Below, one piece after another: positions 6,661 through 8,831 of a stretch of 8,831 nt of DNA (positions are counted from its first letter, which is position 1; every line of letters begins with the position of its first letter). The notes under the pieces were generated by a model. The model was not told where the DNA came from. It worked only from the letters and a program-made list of their open reading frames with translations, and did no database searches. This DNA is from Delftia sp. PS-11 (GTDB lineage: Bacteria > Pseudomonadota > Gammaproteobacteria > Burkholderiales > Burkholderiaceae_C). A program made the translations under genes and the position numbers. Where the stretch lies: the NCBI RefSeq assembly GCF_029870285.1, contig NZ_JACSYA010000058.1, positions 1 through 8,831 of the forward strand. The letters are read 5' to 3'.

Positions 6661-6860
6661 TGAATAAAGCATATTCACCCCTTGCGCAGCACAATACTGA
6701 AATACCATACCACATGCTTTAATATGCGGAAATTTCGCATATAGCAAAGAATGGGTTAAATATGCTAAATATGCTAAAAAAATATCAAAATCAAGCAACA
6801 ATGTGTAAAATAAGTTCCAAATTAATTTTAAAATGAAACATTTTTTTTATTAAAAAATCC
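6661..6860. promoter_or_regulatory. AT-rich leader with repeated ATATGC/GCATAT motifs
   Basis: This stretch precedes the TPR-AraC regulator gene. ATATGC or its complement GCATAT occurs at 6669-6674, 6722-6727, 6737-6742, 6760-6765 and 6769-6774. The second and third copies belong to a dyad, ATATGCG (6722-6728) and CGCATAT (6736-6742), with a seven-base spacer. The last two form a tandem nine-base repeat AAATATGCT (6758-6766, 6767-6775). A weak hairpin AAAATG/CATTTT (6830-6835, 6839-6844) is followed by a T-run. Promoter hexamers are ambiguous: TTTAAT (6718-6723) and TAAAAT (6806-6811) could serve as -10 boxes, but neither has a good -35. Autoregulation or silencing by a nucleoid protein would both fit. 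Confidence 0.45.
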
Positions 6861-6900
6861 AATATCGCCATCACCAAAAGCCATCGCATGCCCCACCCAT

Positions 6901-8265
6901 ATGCTCAGAGACCTTTGGCAAGACATATCAAACATAAAACAAGATAGCGGCGGCATCAATTACGCACTTGGTCTTGTTGAAGCAACGGATCGATTGGCTC
7001 CATCGACATTTCCGCAAAAAATCAAAATTCTTCTGAAACAAGCAGAGGATTTACTGCAATCGCATCAGATGAATGACAAGGCAACGATTTTGCGGATTGC
7101 GCGTGCATACATGAGCCTGCAGACAGGAGAAGAAAGGGAGGCCATCGAGTTATCTGAAAATACCATTTTTACATCCATCAATCTTTCATCAGAATCATGG
7201 GCCAAGCTAATATATATCATGGCTCTTGCTTACAGCAGAATGGGAGAGTTGGAGTATGCATACAAAATGGTCGATGAATATGGAATTTCATCCATCAATT
7301 CAATCCAAAAGAAAAAATCCTGGGTTGGCACCCAGATGTTCTGGCTTAAGGCAGAAATTCTGTGGAAAATTTATCTGCTCCAAAATTATCCAGATCTTTG
7401 GTGTGGCCCTCCAACAGAAACAATCAAAAAAACGGCGAACATTCTCCCTGTCAACCCCTCAGCAATTCTTGATCAGATAAAATTCGCAAAAAATTACGCC
7501 ACTCATAGTGAAGACTGGCCGTTCAATGAAATTGTGCGCCTGACACTCCTTGGAATGCAGCCAGAAGACAGCCTGTTTCTCGGAAATTCCAAAATACTCG
7601 AAAACATGGCAGATAGCTACAGGCAGATCAATCCTGCGGTAGCGGGCTGGGCCCTGCTGGGAGCAGCCCTTTTATACTTCAAACAGGGGAAAAATAGCAA
7701 AGCGCTCAACAATGTCATACAAACAAACAGACTGGCGCAGGAATACCAAATAGGCATCTTGCTGCGTATCACGCTAATTTATGAAATTCACCTGAGAGAG
7801 CTCCAGTCAGATTACTCAGGAGCGTTGTATGCACAAAAGAGCCTTAGCGTACTACAGCACAAAAGCGTTTACTCTGCGCCGTTGACACCAGAAAAAAAAT
7901 TCTCAGGATTTGCAGAGCAAAAAATAAAAAAAACGCCAAAGCATCTGCAACGGGCGATTGAATATATCGACAACAACTTGGGGAAAAAACTGAACGTCCT
8001 GCTGGTTGCCGAGTACTGCCAGGTCAGCCGAAGAACGCTTGAACTGCAGTTCAAGAAATACAAGCAAACCACAGCCTCAGAGTACATCAAGGGCAAGCGC
8101 ATGCAGGCTGCTACAGACTTTTTACTAAAGGGAGAATTACCCATGTACAAAGTCGCTGAATTCCTTGGCTACAGCTCACAGTCTGTATTTTCCCGAGAGT
8201 TTTCCAGACATTATGGACTTCCACCCAGAAGCTGGCTGAAAAACCACCAAAGGCGTCTGGACTGA
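6901..8265 (+). CDS. AraC-type HTH regulator with a long helical (TPR-like) N-terminal domain
   Basis: A 454-residue protein, longer than ordinary AraC regulators. Residues 347-450 are the AraC-type DNA-binding domain: LNVLLVAEYCQVSRRTLELQF (364-384) is the first helix-turn-helix, MYKVAEFLGYSSQSVFSREF (415-434) the second, and HYGLPPRSW closes it. Residues 1-330 lack the usual cupin sensor. They are predicted to be mainly helical, with TPR-like alternation of small and aromatic residues, for example AWALLGAALLYFKQGKNSKAL-type pairs around 249-269 and SWAKLIYIMALAYSRMGELEYA around 99-120. A lysine-rich linker (331-346) joins the halves. TPR-like repeats suggest sensing through a protein or peptide partner; this is an inference. 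The first ATG in frame is used; upstream the frame is open to 6832 without another ATG, and no Shine-Dalgarno is evident. Composition is strikingly AT-rich: hand counts of two 60-base lines give 42% and 40% GC, against 68% for a line of the glycosyltransferase gene. This points to recent acquisition. The nearest possible target is the amidase downstream. Confidence 0.85.
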   Translation: MLRDLWQDISNIKQDSGGINYALGLVEATDRLAPSTFPQKIKILLKQAEDLLQSHQMNDKATILRIARAYMSLQTGEEREAIELSENTIFTSINLSSESWAKLIYIMALAYSRMGELEYAYKMVDEYGISSINSIQKKKSWVGTQMFWLKAEILWKIYLLQNYPDLWCGPPTETIKKTANILPVNPSAILDQIKFAKNYATHSEDWPFNEIVRLTLLGMQPEDSLFLGNSKILENMADSYRQINPAVAGWALLGAALLYFKQGKNSKALNNVIQTNRLAQEYQIGILLRITLIYEIHLRELQSDYSGALYAQKSLSVLQHKSVYSAPLTPEKKFSGFAEQKIKKTPKHLQRAIEYIDNNLGKKLNVLLVAEYCQVSRRTLELQFKKYKQTTASEYIKGKRMQAATDFLLKGELPMYKVAEFLGYSSQSVFSREFSRHYGLPPRSWLKNHQRRLD

Positions 8266-8272
8266 TGCCTGG

Positions 8273-8291
8273 CTGAATCTGATGCATTCAG
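8273..8291 (+). repeat. Short inverted repeat after the regulator stop codon
   Basis: CTGAAT (8273-8278) and ATTCAG (8286-8291) form a six-base stem with a seven-base loop, eight bases after the stop. There is no T-run, so it is at best a weak 3' end structure. Confidence 0.25.
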
Positions 8292-8360
8292 GACAGAGGC
8301 TCCGAAGCACTGCACACCCAACACCCCAAGGATTCAGTGTGGCCAAGGCACGCCACAGCA

Positions 8361-8405
8361 GCTGCCCCATGCCGTCAGCAGACGGCTGCAGCGAGCCGGC
8401 ATGGG
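8361..8405 (+). promoter_or_regulatory. Mutually exclusive hairpins between regulator and amidase genes
   Basis: CCCATGCCG (8366-8374) is perfectly complementary to CGGCATGGG (8397-8405), a nine-base stem. The same segment can instead fold locally: GCCGTC (8371-8376) pairs with GACGGC (8381-8386) around an AGCA loop, extended by GCTGC (8361-8365) with GCAGC (8388-8392). The two folds share bases 8371-8374, so only one can form. No U-run follows, so neither is a standard intrinsic terminator. Confidence 0.4.
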
Positions 8406-8481
8406 CATGGCCTCTTGTCTGTCCGTGCAGCCTCCTGTTCAACGACGGGTAAACCCTTAAATCAGGAACCACAGCGCTCAC

Positions 8482-8523
8482 TAGAATTTAAAAATGAATT
8501 TTTACATCAACATTCAAATGTAA
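8482..8523 (+). promoter_or_regulatory. AT-rich promoter/operator region of the amidase gene
   Basis: TAGAAT (8482-8487) matches the -10 consensus at five of six positions, but no good -35 lies at normal spacing. AAAAAT (8490-8495) and ATTTTT (8498-8503) form a dyad two bases apart, and GAATTT is directly repeated at 8484-8489 and 8496-8501. TTACAT (8502-8507) and ATGTAA (8518-8523) form a second dyad with a ten-base spacer, whose last base is the A of the amidase ATG. A regulator bound there could block transcription or translation initiation. Confidence 0.35.
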
Positions 8524-8831
8524 TGAAAACCTATGACGGCATGCCTGTCACAGGCACAGCGGCAGACCTCCATGCGGCGTATGCACAGGGCATGCTCACG
8601 CCATGCGATGCGGTCGAGCTTTGCCTGCTGGCTGCCCATGCCACCCAGTCGGTGTTCACGTGCATCACAGCGGACCGCGCTCGTGAAGAAGCACGGCAGT
8701 CCACGGCACGGTGGCGCGCGGGCAGGACTCTGGGGCCGCTGGATGGCGTGCCGGTCACCTGGAAAGACCTGTTCGACGTGCGCGGCACGCCAACCACGGC
8801 AGCGTCGGCGCTTTTGATGCAAGCGCCACCT
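8523..8831 (+). CDS. Amidase-signature family enzyme, 5' part (cut by the window end)
   Basis: An open frame of 103 codons from ATG at 8523 to the window edge. It starts MKTYDGMPVTGTAADLHAAYAQG and reaches the amidase-signature motif GPLDGVPVTWKDLFDV (71-86). Lys81 is the first member of the Ser-cisSer-Lys triad, and GTPTTAAS (88-95) follows as in the family. The Gly/Ser-rich core with the two serines would lie beyond the window. Full members are about 450-500 residues and hydrolyse amides to acid plus ammonia; some are tRNA amidotransferase GatA, but the divergent N-terminus and neighbourhood favour a stand-alone amidase. No Shine-Dalgarno precedes the ATG, and another in-frame ATG is at 8541. 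An AUG-UAA start-stop pair (8518-8523) overlaps the start codon. The AraC-type regulator upstream on the same strand may control it. Confidence 0.85.
   Translation, partial: MKTYDGMPVTGTAADLHAAYAQGMLTPCDAVELCLLAAHATQSVFTCITADRAREEARQSTARWRAGRTLGPLDGVPVTWKDLFDVRGTPTTAASALLMQAPP

Noticed and set aside
5873..6715. Minus-strand open frame of 280 codons crossing the 6258-6715 gap.
   Set aside because: Composition is typical of a GC-rich shadow frame (Arg, Ser, Cys), with no recognisable family features. Half of it overlaps the real gene.
6833..6853. Six-codon frame MKHFFY followed by a stop, resembling a leader peptide.
   Set aside because: It is too short, lies in a poly-T tract, has no Shine-Dalgarno and no paired terminator/antiterminator follows. 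Most likely chance.

Overview
The window looks like chromosome of a betaproteobacterium, most likely a member of the Comamonadaceae (Comamonas/Delftia/Acidovorax type). The basis is a Bug-family (TctC-like) extracytoplasmic receptor, an amidase with the GVPVTWKD-type motif familiar from Burkholderiales, and GC-rich coding sequence over most of its length. The genus assignment is an inference. All confident genes lie on the + strand.

Left part (1-4096): an AraC-family regulator (194-1144) is followed after a 174-base gap by a tight three-gene catabolic operon. The operon holds a Bug-type solute receptor with a twin-arginine-like signal peptide (1319-2311), an SDR dehydrogenase (2314-3090) and a fumarylacetoacetate-hydrolase-family enzyme (3110-4096). 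The gap carries two perfect 7-bp inverted repeats and a repeated TCGACA, so it is the obvious place for the regulator to act. The order suggests capture or sensing of an organic acid, oxidation of a hydroxyl group, and hydrolysis of the resulting acylpyruvate-like diketone. The substrate cannot be read from sequence. A possible divergent gene starts at the extreme left edge (74 to 1, minus strand).

Middle (4097-6257): a long non-coding stretch holds a plausible terminator (4297-4335). It also holds three copies of a CTNYACA heptamer at exact 11-bp spacing (4547-4575), just upstream of a GT39/PMT_2-type membrane glycosyltransferase (4680-6257). The repeat array resembles binding sites of OmpR/PhoB/PmrA-type response regulators. 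Together with the enzyme class this suggests regulated decoration of lipid A or another envelope glycan.

Right part (6258-8831): 643 bases without a gene become very AT-rich towards a regulator of unusual design (6901-8265), in which a long helical, TPR-like N-terminus is joined to an AraC-type DNA-binding domain. This gene is much AT-richer than its neighbours. Five copies of ATATGC/GCATAT lie in the AT-rich leader. After it comes a gap with mutually exclusive hairpins and an AT-rich promoter-like stretch, then the first 103 codons of an amidase-signature enzyme cut by the window end (8523 onward). The regulator may control the amidase.

No defence system, CRISPR array, transposon or tRNA/rRNA gene was seen. 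The most interesting items are regulatory: the 11-bp heptamer array, the AT-rich regulator with its repeated motif, and the structured gap before the amidase.
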